Assembly (NCBI GenBank): GCA_938084685.1
Contig: CALKGE010000004.1
Span: forward strand, 204,204 to 268,203
Direction of reading: 5' to 3'
Length of the DNA: 64,000 nucleotides
Origin: an uncultured Pirellulaceae bacterium
GTDB taxonomy: Bacteria > Planctomycetota > Planctomycetia > Pirellulales > Pirellulaceae
The notes below the pieces were generated by a model. It made no database searches. It saw nothing but the letters and a program-made list of their open reading frames with translations, and had not been told where the DNA came from. Shown here one piece after another: positions 54,949 to 63,997 of this stretch (its first letter is position 1; each line of letters opens with the position of its first letter). The translations under genes and the position numbers were made by a program.

Positions 54949-55836
54949 ATGAGTACTGACTACTACAACACGCTGGGAATCGATCGCGGAGCGTCGGATA
55001 AAGACATCCAGAAAGCCTATCGTGACCTGGCTCGCAAATATCATCCTGATATGAACCCGGACGATGATTCGGCCAAAGCGAAGTTCCAGGAAGTCCAGCA
55101 GGCCTACGACGTTTTATCAGACGAGAAAAAACGAGCCCAATATGATCAGTACGGGGCCGAATTCGAGCAAATGGGCGGAAGAGGTGCTCCCTTTGGCGGT
55201 GAAGGAGATGTCGATCTGGAGTCGATTTTTGGCGGCATGGGAGGTGGCGGGTTTGAACAATTTTTTGGCTTTGGCGGTGGACAACGCGGACCGAGACCAC
55301 AGAAAGGCCAAAACCTGAAATTATCTCAGGACATCCCCTTCGCGACTGCAGTAACCGGAGGAGAATTTACAGTCAACACGATGACTCCAGATGGCTCTCG
55401 CAAGCCAGTGACCGTCAAAGTTCCGGCTGGCATCAAACAGGGAAAGAAGATCCGGTTACGAGGTTATGGACACCCCGGTCAGGCAGGGGGGCCCAATGGA
55501 GACCTGCTGATAGAAATCAATATTTGTGATCACCCCAATTTCACCCGGGCTGGGCGAGATCTTGAACTGGAAGTCCCCATAACACTGGCAGAAGCAATTC
55601 GCGGAACTACCATCGAAATCCCCACGCCATACAGTACGATTGATCTGAAAATCCCTCCGGGAATCCAGAGTGGTAAAAGGATCCGAGTTCCCAAGCATGG
55701 GGTATCACATAAATCCGGACGTGGAAATCTTTACGTCACCATTCAGATCACCCTGCCAAAGTCTATCCCCGACGAACTGGCCTCCAAAATCGACGCACTG
55801 GATCAGCCCAGCCCCCGAGAAAAACTCACCTGGTAA
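54949..55836 (+). CDS. DnaJ/CbpA-like co-chaperone
   Basis: 295 residues. An N-terminal J-domain ([21 protein letters not shown] with the His-Pro-Asp, ending [18 protein letters not shown]), a Gly/Phe-rich linker (about 80-115) and the C-terminal peptide-binding domains ([35 protein letters not shown]). The zinc-finger region of DnaJ is missing, which makes it CbpA-like. It hands substrates to DnaK. It ends two bases before the rnpA start, an unusual partner. Confidence 0.92.
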   Translation: MSTDYYNTLGIDRGASDKDIQKAYRDLARKYHPDMNPDDDSAKAKFQEVQQAYDVLSDEKKRAQYDQYGAEFEQMGGRGAPFGGEGDVDLESIFGGMGGGGFEQFFGFGGGQRGPRPQKGQNLKLSQDIPFATAVTGGEFTVNTMTPDGSRKPVTVKVPAGIKQGKKIRLRGYGHPGQAGGPNGDLLIEINICDHPNFTRAGRDLELEVPITLAEAIRGTTIEIPTPYSTIDLKIPPGIQSGKRIRVPKHGVSHKSGRGNLYVTIQITLPKSIPDELASKIDALDQPSPREKLTW

Positions 55837-55838
55837 AC

Positions 55839-56204
55839 ATGATGCCCCCGAGACTCAAATTCCCGAAGAGCATCAGGCTCCGAAAACCCGGGGAATTCTC
55901 TGCCGTCTACTCCAGTGGGGTGTTCGAAGCGGATCACGTGCTGGTGATGAATCTGAGGTCCAACGGTACCGAGACCAGCAGGTTGGGACTCTCTATCCCC
56001 AAAAAAACAGGGAATGCACCTTTACGCAACAGGTGGAAACGAATCTGCCGCGAGGCATTTCGTACTCAACAACACACATTACCCAAAGGAATCGATTTTG
56101 TTGTACGGCCTCGAAAAGGGGCTGCACCCGATACGCAAGCGGTAAGCAAATCGCTGGCAAAACTGCTTCTCCGCGGCAGCAAAAAGCTGGAGAGGAAGTC
56201 ATGA
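55839..56204 (+). CDS. rnpA: Ribonuclease P protein component
   Basis: 121 residues. The RNR motif (PLRNRWKRICREAFR), LGLSIPKKTG and IDFVVRPRKGA are all conserved. With the RNA subunit, not found in this window, it cuts the 5' leader of precursor tRNA. In most bacteria rnpA follows rpmH; here it follows a CbpA-like dnaJ. Its TGA overlaps the yidD ATG (four bases). Confidence 0.93.
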   Translation: MMPPRLKFPKSIRLRKPGEFSAVYSSGVFEADHVLVMNLRSNGTETSRLGLSIPKKTGNAPLRNRWKRICREAFRTQQHTLPKGIDFVVRPRKGAAPDTQAVSKSLAKLLLRGSKKLERKS

Positions 56205-56449
56205 AGCCTGTAATCCAAGTACTATTGTGGATTCGACAGGGCGTGGGAGAGATCTTAATCAGTTTCGTTCGTCTCTATCAACTATTGCTCAGCCCCATTA
56301 TTGGACAGAACTGCAGGTTTACCCCGACGTGCAGCAATTACTATATCCAGGCAGTGAGAAAGTATGGCCCTGTGAAAGGCTCGCTACTGGGAGCCTGGCG
56401 GATTTGCCGCTGTAATCCGTGGGGTGGCAGCGGTGAAGACTTCCCCTAA
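56201..56449 (+). CDS. yidD: Membrane protein insertion efficiency factor YidD
   Basis: 82 residues from the ATG at 56201, with GGAGAGGAAG upstream and overlap with the rnpA stop; a longer frame upstream is only the out-of-frame shadow of dnaJ and rnpA. FTPTCSNYYIQAVRKYG, then GAWRICRCNPWGGSGED are the YidD hallmark with three conserved Cys. It helps YidC insert membrane proteins. yidC itself is not adjacent. Confidence 0.93.
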   Translation: MKPVIQVLLWIRQGVGEILISFVRLYQLLLSPIIGQNCRFTPTCSNYYIQAVRKYGPVKGSLLGAWRICRCNPWGGSGEDFP

Positions 56450-56494
56450 AGCGATCAGGGTGAAATCTCACCCTAACCGGCCGGTAAGATCGCT
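56450..56494 (+). other. Compact three-helix nucleic-acid element after yidD
   Basis: Outer arms AGCGATC and GATCGCT enclose a hairpin AGGGTGA-AATC-TCACCCT and the palindrome ACCGGCCGGT, with three unpaired bases. It starts right after the yidD TAA. The T-rich tail TTCTCTATT could let it act as a weak terminator; a structured regulatory RNA or protein-binding site is also possible. Confidence 0.5.
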
Positions 56495-56589
56495 TCTCTA
56501 TTGACCCACCAAGGCAATTTGCCCTATTTTTGTGCTTGGTTCTGTCTCCAAAATGACAGCATATTAGTGTCGCAAGGTACTGCATAAAT

Positions 56590-56605
56590 CGCAAATGGAT
56601 TTGCG
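56590..56605 (+). promoter_or_regulatory. Hairpin directly before the ribosome binding site of the FlgI-like gene
   Basis: CGCAAA-TGGA-TTTGCG forms a six-pair stem; GAGGAG starts three bases after it and the ATG follows at 56624. It may tune translation of the lipoprotein. Confidence 0.4.
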
Positions 56606-56623
56606 TTGAGGAGTTTTCAAGGC

Positions 56624-58498
56624 ATGAAGCCTGCATTGCAATCAGAAGTTACCGTCTGGTGGCGGATAAATTGTCTCTTATTGGCGACTGTTCTTTTCAC
56701 GGGCTGCAGTCTCACCGAGCACATCCCCGGTTCGAAAAAACTGAAGGGACTGATTCCTGGTATCGATGACCAGCAGCAAAAATCATTGACCGTGGGAGAC
56801 TTAACCGTCCCCAAAGGAATGAACTATCTGAAAGTGGAAAGTATCGGCCTGGTAACAGGACTCAATAATACTGGAAGCAAACCACCGACAGGCGCACAGC
56901 GTCAAATGCTGATCGATGAAATGCAAACGCACAATGTAGAGAACCCCAATGCGACCCTCGCTTCTCCACGAACGTCGTTGGTACTGTTACGAGGCTATTT
57001 ACCGCCGGGTGTCCGCAAGGGAGACCCGTTTGATATTGAAGTCCGCGTCCCGACTCATTCACAAACAACCAGTTTGCGCGACGGCAATCTTTTGCGTTCA
57101 CGCATGCGTGAGCTAGCCATTCACAATTACAATGTACGTACAGGCCATGTGGCGGCCCTTTCGGAAGGTTCCGTGCTTGTTCACTCGCTCTTTCGCGGCG
57201 AGGCAGACAACACCAACACTCGTTCCGGAGTCATTCTCGGAGGCGGAACATCGCAGATGGAAAGGCCACTCGGTCTTGTCATAAAATCAAATTACAGTTC
57301 GATTCGAACTGCCACCCGGATTGCCTCCGCCATCAACCGCCGCTTCCTGCAATACACCGACGACAACAGCAAGGGGATTGCCAGTGCCAAGAGTGACAAC
57401 TATATCGAGTTAGGCGTTCACGAAAGCTATCGCCATAACGTTTCGCGATATATCAATGTCATTCGGAGTATCGTCGTAGGCGAATCCGATATTGCGAGTC
57501 ACGAACGAAAAGAGCTATTGCTTGCCAAGCTTCTGGAACCCACTACTGCTGCTGCTGCAGCCATGGATCTGGAGGCCATTGGCCCCGAATCCATCACCAC
57601 ACTCAGACAAGGACTATCCAGCGAAGACGCCGAAGTACGATTCTATGCCGCCGAATCTTTGGCCTACCTGGATGAACCTGACGCTGCTCCGGTCTTAAGC
57701 CGGCTGGCGGCCGAAAATATTGCATTCCGCTGGCACGCCATGACAGCACTGGCCGGTATGGATCATGTAAACGCGTTGGATGCCATTACCGAGTTGCTTA
57801 ATGCAGAGAGTGCTCAGACCCGGGTCGGGGCCTTCCGGGCCTTATGGACGCGGAGTCCAAATTCCCCGTTGGTCAAAGGACGAAATTACGGTGACTTCAG
57901 CTTTCATCAGGTGGAATCCAGTGCCTACCCAATGGTGCATATTGCAATGTCCAAACGCCCCGAAGTGGTCGCATTTGGAGCTGACATCCACATCACACTA
58001 ACCCAGCCTGTTTTCACACCAGCAGATCTTTCGCTTGCCAACAAAAAGATCACTGTCAAAAGCAAGGGCAACGGAGAATTACAAATAAGCAAGTTTGAAG
58101 TGGGTAAGCAGGATCGTTTCGCGTCCTCCACCACCCGGTTAGCAGACCTCATCCGAGCAATCTCGGAGGTGGGGGGAACTTACTCGGACGTTGTGGATCT
58201 ACTGCAGTCGCTCCGGAAAACTGATGCCATTAACGCTCGAGTTCTTGTTGGTGCTCGTCCTCGACCCGTCTGGAATTACAACCGGGGCAGCGATGCAGCG
58301 GAGGGCGATCAGCAGGCCTGGTTTGATATCACCAGTCCCCTACCAGACCTCTATGTCGATCGACTGTTCGAAACGGAAGCGGAAACAGTCAAACGTAATA
58401 ACACGCGGGCCGACGCAGTTTCGTCCGGCAGTTCAGCTTCAGATAGTTACTCCACAGGATTTTTTGACCGGGTAACGTCCATAATTCCTGGCTTATAA
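56624..58498 (+). CDS. Lipoprotein with FlgI (P-ring)-like region and HEAT-like repeats
   Basis: 624 residues from the ATG at 56624, which has GAGGAG nine bases upstream; a TTG at 56606 is less likely. A signal with lipobox VLFTGC (Cys28) marks a lipoprotein. Residues about 60-290 resemble the flagellar P-ring protein: VESIGLVTGLNNTGS, LPPGVRKGDPFDIEV, TTSLRDGNLL, LSEGSVLV and RTATRIASAIN. Then HEAT-like repeats (about 328-407: AEVRFYAAESLAYL, IAFRWHAMTALAGM, TRVGAFRALWTR) and a further beta-rich domain of about 200 residues. No flagellar gene is near. It is followed by smc after 28 bases. It may build a non-flagellar ring or scaffold at the outer membrane. Confidence 0.72.
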   Translation: MKPALQSEVTVWWRINCLLLATVLFTGCSLTEHIPGSKKLKGLIPGIDDQQQKSLTVGDLTVPKGMNYLKVESIGLVTGLNNTGSKPPTGAQRQMLIDEMQTHNVENPNATLASPRTSLVLLRGYLPPGVRKGDPFDIEVRVPTHSQTTSLRDGNLLRSRMRELAIHNYNVRTGHVAALSEGSVLVHSLFRGEADNTNTRSGVILGGGTSQMERPLGLVIKSNYSSIRTATRIASAINRRFLQYTDDNSKGIASAKSDNYIELGVHESYRHNVSRYINVIRSIVVGESDIASHERKELLLAKLLEPTTAAAAAMDLEAIGPESITTLRQGLSSEDAEVRFYAAESLAYLDEPDAAPVLSRLAAENIAFRWHAMTALAGMDHVNALDAITELLNAESAQTRVGAFRALWTRSPNSPLVKGRNYGDFSFHQVESSAYPMVHIAMSKRPEVVAFGADIHITLTQPVFTPADLSLANKKITVKSKGNGELQISKFEVGKQDRFASSTTRLADLIRAISEVGGTYSDVVDLLQSLRKTDAINARVLVGARPRPVWNYNRGSDAAEGDQQAWFDITSPLPDLYVDRLFETEAETVKRNNTRADAVSSGSSASDSYSTGFFDRVTSIIPGL

Positions 58499-58526
58499 CT
58501 CACTCTTTTAGAGGCAGATTCATCAG

Positions 58527-61500
58527 ATGCTTAAAGCACTGGAATTAGCAGGCTTCAAGAGCTTTGCCGATAAAACACGGTTTGAGTTCCCCGAGGGAAT
58601 TACCGTGGTGGTGGGGCCTAATGGATCCGGCAAATCCAATGTGGTAGATGCGGTCAAGTGGGTCCTTGGTACCACCAGTGCCAAGAGCTTGCGCGGCAAG
58701 CAAATGTCTGATGTAATTTTCAAGAACAACAAGCAGTCCAGTCGCCGTGAAATCAATAGTGCTGAGGCTACGATCGTCTTCGACAATTCCGCTCGCATCC
58801 TGCCTCTCGACCAGGATGAAGTACGCGTCACGCGTCGCGTTTACCGTAGCGGTGAAGGTGAATACCTCATCAATGATGAACCATGCCTGCTCAAGGACAT
58901 CAAGAATCTAATTCGCGGAACGGGTGTCGGGGCTGATGCCTACAGCATCATTGAGCAGGGCAAAGTCGCCCGCATGCTCGACGCCTCCAACAAGGATCGT
59001 CGACAGATCTTTGAAGAAGCTGCTGGGATCAGCAGGTTCAAAGCCAAGAAATTGGAAACACTACGGCGACTGGATCGCGCTGACCAGAACCTCCTGCGAC
59101 TTTCTGACATTGTCGACGAGGTTGAAAGTCGACTGAAAGCAGTCCGCAACCAGGCAACCAAGGCCAGGCGGTACAAAGAATACAGCGACCGATTGCAACA
59201 ACTCCGCACTCAAATAGGATTGGCAAAATGGCGCCAATTCAATGACGATATCAAGACTTTCGACGATCAGATTGAAGAGGTTGAAACGCAATCCAATGAG
59301 CTCAACCTGCAGATCGAACAATGCAATCAAACGATCGTTGAGTTTAACCAGCAGCTGGAACGACTGACTGGTGATTTGCAGAGTCAGGATGAACTCTCAA
59401 CAGCGGTTCGTGAAAAAATCGCTGAGTGCGTGACCACCCAGGCCGTTCAAACACAACGCCTGGAAGAATTGGCCGGTGAAATCGCTCGGCATCGCATCCA
59501 GCTAACCGTAACTCAGTCCGGCGTTGGGGGTATCGAAGATCGCCTCTCCAATACGCTCCGTGATCTGCAAGCTTCCCAACAGCGACTCCAGGAAACGACC
59601 GACCTGCTGAATCAGGTTGAAACGGAACAGCAGCAACTGCAAACCCAACTTGAGCAACTCCAAACGGACACGGAAACCCAACGCCAGGAACAGGTCGCGG
59701 CAACAAAACAGGTCAGCGAAACCGAATCAACCTGTAAACAACTTGGTCAACAGGTACGCGAACTTGATATTCAACTCAAGCATTTGCAGGCGCAGCTAGC
59801 GACAACTGTCGCATCGCTTGAAAACCTGCAGACAACCGCCGCACAACACCGCCAGTCTATTCAAAGTCTGGAAGCCACGCTGACCGCTTCCAGGGAAGAA
59901 GTGGAGATCGTATCGCGGGAGCTTGCTGAGAACCAACTTATCCATGATCGCCGGCAGAAAAACCTGCAAGCCCTCATGGAACGACTGACAGCCGTTCGCG
60001 AACGGAGTAATGTGCTGGAAGAATTGGAGACGCGCAGCGCCGGTGTCAGCGAAGCGGTGAAGACCCTGTTAAATTCCGACAATTCATCTCCCTCGTCCCC
60101 TATCCAGTTGGGAATCATCGGCCTGGTTGCCGATTTACTGGAAGTTGATTTTGCTTCGGCCCCACTGATCGACCTGGCGCTAGGAAAACAAGCACAGCTT
60201 GTCGTCACCGAAAACAATACGCTACTGGATTCCTGCCGTACCGGGAGAATCCAACTCGACTCACAAATCAGCCTGATCAATCTGAAAAACCTGGGCAACC
60301 TTGCCCCCAGCCAGGAGGCACTCACGCTCGAAGAAGACCCCCACGTCGTATGCCGCGCGGATGAGTTGGTGCATTGTGCAGAACGCTTCCGCCCACTTTT
60401 TGCCATGCTGCTCGGAGATACCTGGATTACTCAAGACCTCACCTCTGCCCAGCAGTTGTGGCAACGTCATCGAGGCCAGATCCGAGTGGTCACCAAAGCG
60501 GGGGAACGACTGAACCGTCAGGGCATTGTCACGATGGGACCTCCGGACGGAACTGGCGAACTGATTTCCCGTCGTAGCGAGTTACGCAACCTCAAACAGG
60601 ACATTTTCGTTCTTGAAGCGCAGGTCCAGGACAATCGTGACGAACAGCAACGCCTGAAACAGAACATGGAGGAGCAGCAGCAACAGCTTGACGAACTGGA
60701 CTCCTTCATTGATTCCAGGCAAGCTGAGCTCAACCGGCAACAGGTTGAACTGCAACGTTGTCTTGACAGGATCCAGCTTGAGTCTGCGCAACGGGATCAA
60801 CACGACACTGACCGACGCGACCTGGAAAATAAACAGCAAGCCACCTCCGTAAACCTCGAAGAGCACCAGAACGACCTGACGTCACTTCAGCAGTATCTTG
60901 CTGAAATCACAAGTTCACTGGCCAGATTCAATAAGGCGTCACACGAGCTTGAACGACGCGATCGCTCACTCACCCAACGCGCCGTCCAGCTGCGTGTTAC
61001 GGCGGGTACCTGTGAACAACGTATTTCCACACTGGAGCAGCAACGTAACCAGTACACGCTGGATCATGAAGAAAAGAAAACCGATGTTGACGCTCAGTTC
61101 AGACTTTTAGCACAGGCCCAGCGGCGACATCACCATTGCACCATGCAAGCGTTAGCGGCCACATCACAAATTGCTGAGCTATACCTCACCAAAGCACAGT
61201 ATCGTGATACCACTGAAGCCATTCGGCAGCGACAATCTGAAATCGCTACCGAACAGAAAAGGGAAACTCGAGCCGCTGACAAGCTGCGGAAAGAAGTGGA
61301 CACACTGGTTGGCAAGAAGCATGAGCTTGAGCTTTCCTCCAGTCATCTTCGCTCTCAACAGGAATCTCTCGAGCAACGACTTCGAGAAGAATATGAGATT
61401 GAAATCTCGTCCTTGCAAATCGATGACGAAACCGAAGAAGAAACTCAGCAACGGGAAGAAGTCGAAAGGGAAATCGAGACGTTACGGCGTAAACTAACCA

Positions 61501-62150
61501 ACATCGGCGCCGTCAACATGGAAGCACTCGATGAACTCAACGAACTCGAAGAACGTTTCCATGCGCTTTCCAGTAAATTCCAGGACCTGACGCTCGCTAA
61601 ACAGTCGCTTAAAAAAATCATCCAAAAAGTGGATGCCGATAGCCGGCGTTTGTTTCTGGAAACACTGGAAACAATTCGCCAGAATTTCCAACAGCTTTAT
61701 CGCAAGGCATTTGGTGGCGGACACGCTGATATCATTCTGGAAGAAGATGTTGATATCCTGGAGGCCGGCGTTGAAATCGTAACCTCGCCTCCTGGCAAAC
61801 CTGCAATCAACATATCGTTGCTCAGTGGAGGCGAGAAAGCCTTAACCGCCGTTTCCCTGCTGTTGGCCATATTCCAATTCCGTCCCAGTCCATTCTGTAT
61901 TCTCGATGAAGTCGACGCACCGTTTGACGAAGCCAACATTGGACGATTCATTAACGTCTTGAAAGACTTTCTCGATTTCACCCGCTTCATCATTGTTACC
62001 CACTCGAAAAAGACCATGACCGCTGCCGATACGCTGTACGGAGTTACCATGCAGGAATCTGGAGTAAGCAAGCAGGTTTCCGTCCGTTTTCAGGACGTGG
62101 GCAATGACGGAACCATCAATCCAGATGCCATTCAGGGCGAAGCCGCCTAG
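58527..62150 (+). CDS. smc: Chromosome segregation protein SMC
   Basis: 1207 residues. Head: Walker A GPNGSGKSN near residue 32, and signature plus Walker B LSGGEKALTAVSLLLAI and CILDEVDAPFDEANI at the C terminus. Two long Gln/Glu/Arg-rich coiled coils flank a hinge near residues 530-660 (GIIGLVADLLEVD and GELISRRSE). It compacts and separates chromosomes with ScpA/ScpB, absent here. Size is as expected. Confidence 0.96.
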   Translation: MLKALELAGFKSFADKTRFEFPEGITVVVGPNGSGKSNVVDAVKWVLGTTSAKSLRGKQMSDVIFKNNKQSSRREINSAEATIVFDNSARILPLDQDEVRVTRRVYRSGEGEYLINDEPCLLKDIKNLIRGTGVGADAYSIIEQGKVARMLDASNKDRRQIFEEAAGISRFKAKKLETLRRLDRADQNLLRLSDIVDEVESRLKAVRNQATKARRYKEYSDRLQQLRTQIGLAKWRQFNDDIKTFDDQIEEVETQSNELNLQIEQCNQTIVEFNQQLERLTGDLQSQDELSTAVREKIAECVTTQAVQTQRLEELAGEIARHRIQLTVTQSGVGGIEDRLSNTLRDLQASQQRLQETTDLLNQVETEQQQLQTQLEQLQTDTETQRQEQVAATKQVSETESTCKQLGQQVRELDIQLKHLQAQLATTVASLENLQTTAAQHRQSIQSLEATLTASREEVEIVSRELAENQLIHDRRQKNLQALMERLTAVRERSNVLEELETRSAGVSEAVKTLLNSDNSSPSSPIQLGIIGLVADLLEVDFASAPLIDLALGKQAQLVVTENNTLLDSCRTGRIQLDSQISLINLKNLGNLAPSQEALTLEEDPHVVCRADELVHCAERFRPLFAMLLGDTWITQDLTSAQQLWQRHRGQIRVVTKAGERLNRQGIVTMGPPDGTGELISRRSELRNLKQDIFVLEAQVQDNRDEQQRLKQNMEEQQQQLDELDSFIDSRQAELNRQQVELQRCLDRIQLESAQRDQHDTDRRDLENKQQATSVNLEEHQNDLTSLQQYLAEITSSLARFNKASHELERRDRSLTQRAVQLRVTAGTCEQRISTLEQQRNQYTLDHEEKKTDVDAQFRLLAQAQRRHHHCTMQALAATSQIAELYLTKAQYRDTTEAIRQRQSEIATEQKRETRAADKLRKEVDTLVGKKHELELSSSHLRSQQESLEQRLREEYEIEISSLQIDDETEEETQQREEVEREIETLRRKLTNIGAVNMEALDELNELEERFHALSSKFQDLTLAKQSLKKIIQKVDADSRRLFLETLETIRQNFQQLYRKAFGGGHADIILEEDVDILEAGVEIVTSPPGKPAINISLLSGGEKALTAVSLLLAIFQFRPSPFCILDEVDAPFDEANIGRFINVLKDFLDFTRFIIVTHSKKTMTAADTLYGVTMQESGVSKQVSVRFQDVGNDGTINPDAIQGEAA

Positions 62151-62224
62151 GATTCTTTCCAAACTACCACACGCCAGATTTCGCCGAAGCTGTAAATAAA
62201 TCAGACTTACTCTGTTTTTTTTCT

Positions 62225-62244
62225 TATAATGCGCACAATAGCGC
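62225..62244 (+). promoter_or_regulatory. Probable -10 and inverted repeat upstream of nrdR
   Basis: A perfect TATAAT at 62225-62230 follows an eight-T run and is followed at once by GCGC-ACAATA-GCGC, a short inverted repeat at the expected start point. The -35 is not clear. The inverted repeat could be an operator. Confidence 0.4.
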
Positions 62245-62285
62245 GTACCCTTTTTTAGCGGGTTTATATCCCCCGGAGATGACCA

Positions 62286-62747
62286 ATGCGATGTCCCTTC
62301 TGTCAACAGGATCAGGACCGAGTTCTGGATTCGCGCGCCAGCACTGATGGTTACTCGATCCGGCGGCGCCGTGAATGCCTGGCTTGCAATCGGCGTTATA
62401 CAACCTACGAACGGCTGGAAGAGATTTCCATCAAGGTATGTAAAAAGGACGGCGTGCGTGAACCATTTATCCGGGACAAAATCCGGCAGGGAATTGTCAA
62501 AGCCTGCTGGAAGCGACCTGTCGGAACGGAAGACATTGAGAGCTGTCTTTCAGAGATCGAAAGTGACATCTATGCCAACTTTGATGGCGACATCCATTCC
62601 GACGACATTGGCGAAGTCGTTATGACCCATCTGGCCAATCTGGATCAGGTCGCCTATGTACGGTTTGCCAGCGTTTATCGTGAGTTCAAGGACGTCCGGG
62701 ATTTTGTAAACGAATTACAGCCGATTCTCCAACGCGACCAGAGTTAG
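62286..62747 (+). CDS. nrdR: Transcriptional repressor NrdR
   Basis: 153 residues, with GGAG seven bases before the ATG. A zinc ribbon (CPFC at 3-6 and CLAC at 31-34, in MRCPFCQQD and RRRECLACNRRYTTYE) is followed by an ATP-cone (VCKKDGVREPFIRDKIRQGIVKACWKRPV). It represses ribonucleotide reductase genes when dATP is high. No nrd gene is in the window, so it acts at a distance. Confidence 0.95.
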   Translation: MRCPFCQQDQDRVLDSRASTDGYSIRRRRECLACNRRYTTYERLEEISIKVCKKDGVREPFIRDKIRQGIVKACWKRPVGTEDIESCLSEIESDIYANFDGDIHSDDIGEVVMTHLANLDQVAYVRFASVYREFKDVRDFVNELQPILQRDQS

Positions 62748-62778
62748 CCACCGGGCTGTAAGCATCCCGAAAATGCGA

Positions 62779-63255
62779 TCAATCATCACGCACGAAGTGG
62801 CCACTCTTTCCGCCCGACTTTTCCAGCAATTTGATTTCACCGATACTCATCGCCCGATCGACCGCTTTGCACATATCATAGATCGTTAACGCCGCCACAC
62901 TGACTGCCGTCATCGCCTCCATTTCAACTCCGGTGCGTGCAAATACGCGTACAGTCGACTCGACCACAATCGTATCCGGCTCTTGAATCTCAAATTGAAG
63001 TTCTACCGAGTCGATTCCGATGGGGTGGCAGAGTGGAATCAGCGTGCCTGTCTGTTTGGCCGCCATAATACCGGCCAAACGCGCCACCTCCAAAACATCT
63101 CCTTTTTGAAGTGCCTTGAGTGTAATCTGCGAGAGCGTTTCTGGCGACATGATGACGGACGCCGACGCTCGAGCAACCCTCAAACTCGGTTCCTTATGTC
63201 CCACGTCCACCATCCGGGCAGCTCCCTGTTCGTCGAAATGTGTAAAACCTGACAT
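62779..63255 (-). CDS. moaC: Cyclic pyranopterin monophosphate synthase accessory protein MoaC
   Basis: 158 residues. Conserved blocks: [60 protein letters not shown] and the end GGKSGHF. MoaC turns the MoaA product into cyclic pyranopterin monophosphate, the first step to molybdenum cofactor. It stands alone and is convergent with nrdR (31-base gap). Confidence 0.95.
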   Translation of the reverse strand: MSGFTHFDEQGAARMVDVGHKEPSLRVARASASVIMSPETLSQITLKALQKGDVLEVARLAGIMAAKQTGTLIPLCHPIGIDSVELQFEIQEPDTIVVESTVRVFARTGVEMEAMTAVSVAALTIYDMCKAVDRAMSIGEIKLLEKSGGKSGHFVRDD

Positions 63256-63368
63256 GATTCATCGCCCCGAATTTGAATACCGATTGAATGGACTCGCCTG
63301 ATCCTCCCCTTGAGTTTAACTTCAAATGACCTGATCTGTGCAGAGGTGTAATCTTGCAACGAGCGCAC
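63256..63368. other. Short gap between moaC and the terminator
   Basis: 113 bases upstream of moaC. No gene; presumably holds the moaC promoter, but no boxes are clear. Confidence 0.3.
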
Positions 63369-63403
63369 AAAAAAAGCATGGTACTCAATGAGCACCATGC
63401 TTT
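63369..63403 (-). terminator. Terminator of the helix-turn-helix/receiver gene
   Basis: On the minus strand AAGCATGGT and ACCATGCTT pair (nine bases), extended inside after one mismatch, and seven T follow. It lies about 20 bases after the gene's stop. Confidence 0.9.
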
Positions 63404-63424
63404 CAGGTCGATTATGACTGTTGA

Positions 63425-63997
63425 CTAAACGAGTTCTTTACGTGAACCAATCAGGGTTCGCAGTCGTTCAGCCAGCAGGCTTGCATCAAACGGCTTTTTG
63501 AAAGTTTCGTTGATGGTCGAACGATCGAAGCTCATGGGGCTTCCTACGTCCGGTAGTAAGGCAATCAGAATCGTTTCAGCAAAATCCGGGTTGCGACGCA
63601 GATTTTGGCAAATCTGAAGTGATTCGACTTTACCAATCGAGAAATCGACAATGATACAGTCAGGGTGGAAACTTTCTGCCTGGATACCAGCTTCAAATCC
63701 GCTGGCGGCAACAGCTACCTTAAATGACTTCTCTGTCGGTAATTCCCGTTTTAAGTTTTCGATCAATACCTGGTCCTGCGCGACAATCAGCACTTTGGCC
63801 ATTGCTTCATCTTCAAGGTCCCCTAAAGGCATTCCGTGCTCTTTAAGGAACTTGATCAGCGAATCGCGGGGAATTCGACGATCTTGCGAACCAGGGATAC
63901 GATATCCCTTGAGACGCCCTGAATCAAACCATTTGCTAACTGTGCGCGGGGCCACTTTACAGATCTTGGCAACCTGTCCAGTTGTGAAGACCTTCAT
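63425..63997 (-). CDS. Helix-turn-helix (excisionase/MerR-like) protein with receiver domain
   Basis: 190 residues. Residues 1-55 are a DNA-binding domain of the excisionase/MerR-like type (FTTGQVAKICKVAPRTVSKWFDSGRLKGYRIPGSQDRRI). Residues about 67-187 are a response-regulator receiver with Asp118 (CIIVDFSIG) as likely phospho-acceptor and Lys168 (FKKPF) kept; of the usual acidic pair only one Asp is seen (IVAQDQ), so phosphorylation may be weak. It ends with its own terminator. The upstream region is cut by the window edge. Confidence 0.85.
   Translation of the reverse strand: MKVFTTGQVAKICKVAPRTVSKWFDSGRLKGYRIPGSQDRRIPRDSLIKFLKEHGMPLGDLEDEAMAKVLIVAQDQVLIENLKRELPTEKSFKVAVAASGFEAGIQAESFHPDCIIVDFSIGKVESLQICQNLRRNPDFAETILIALLPDVGSPMSFDRSTINETFKKPFDASLLAERLRTLIGSRKELV

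Noticed and set aside
55670..56200. Long in-frame upstream extension of yidD
   Set aside because: It overlaps dnaJ and rnpA almost completely; yidD has a normal ATG, ribosome binding site and length at 56201.
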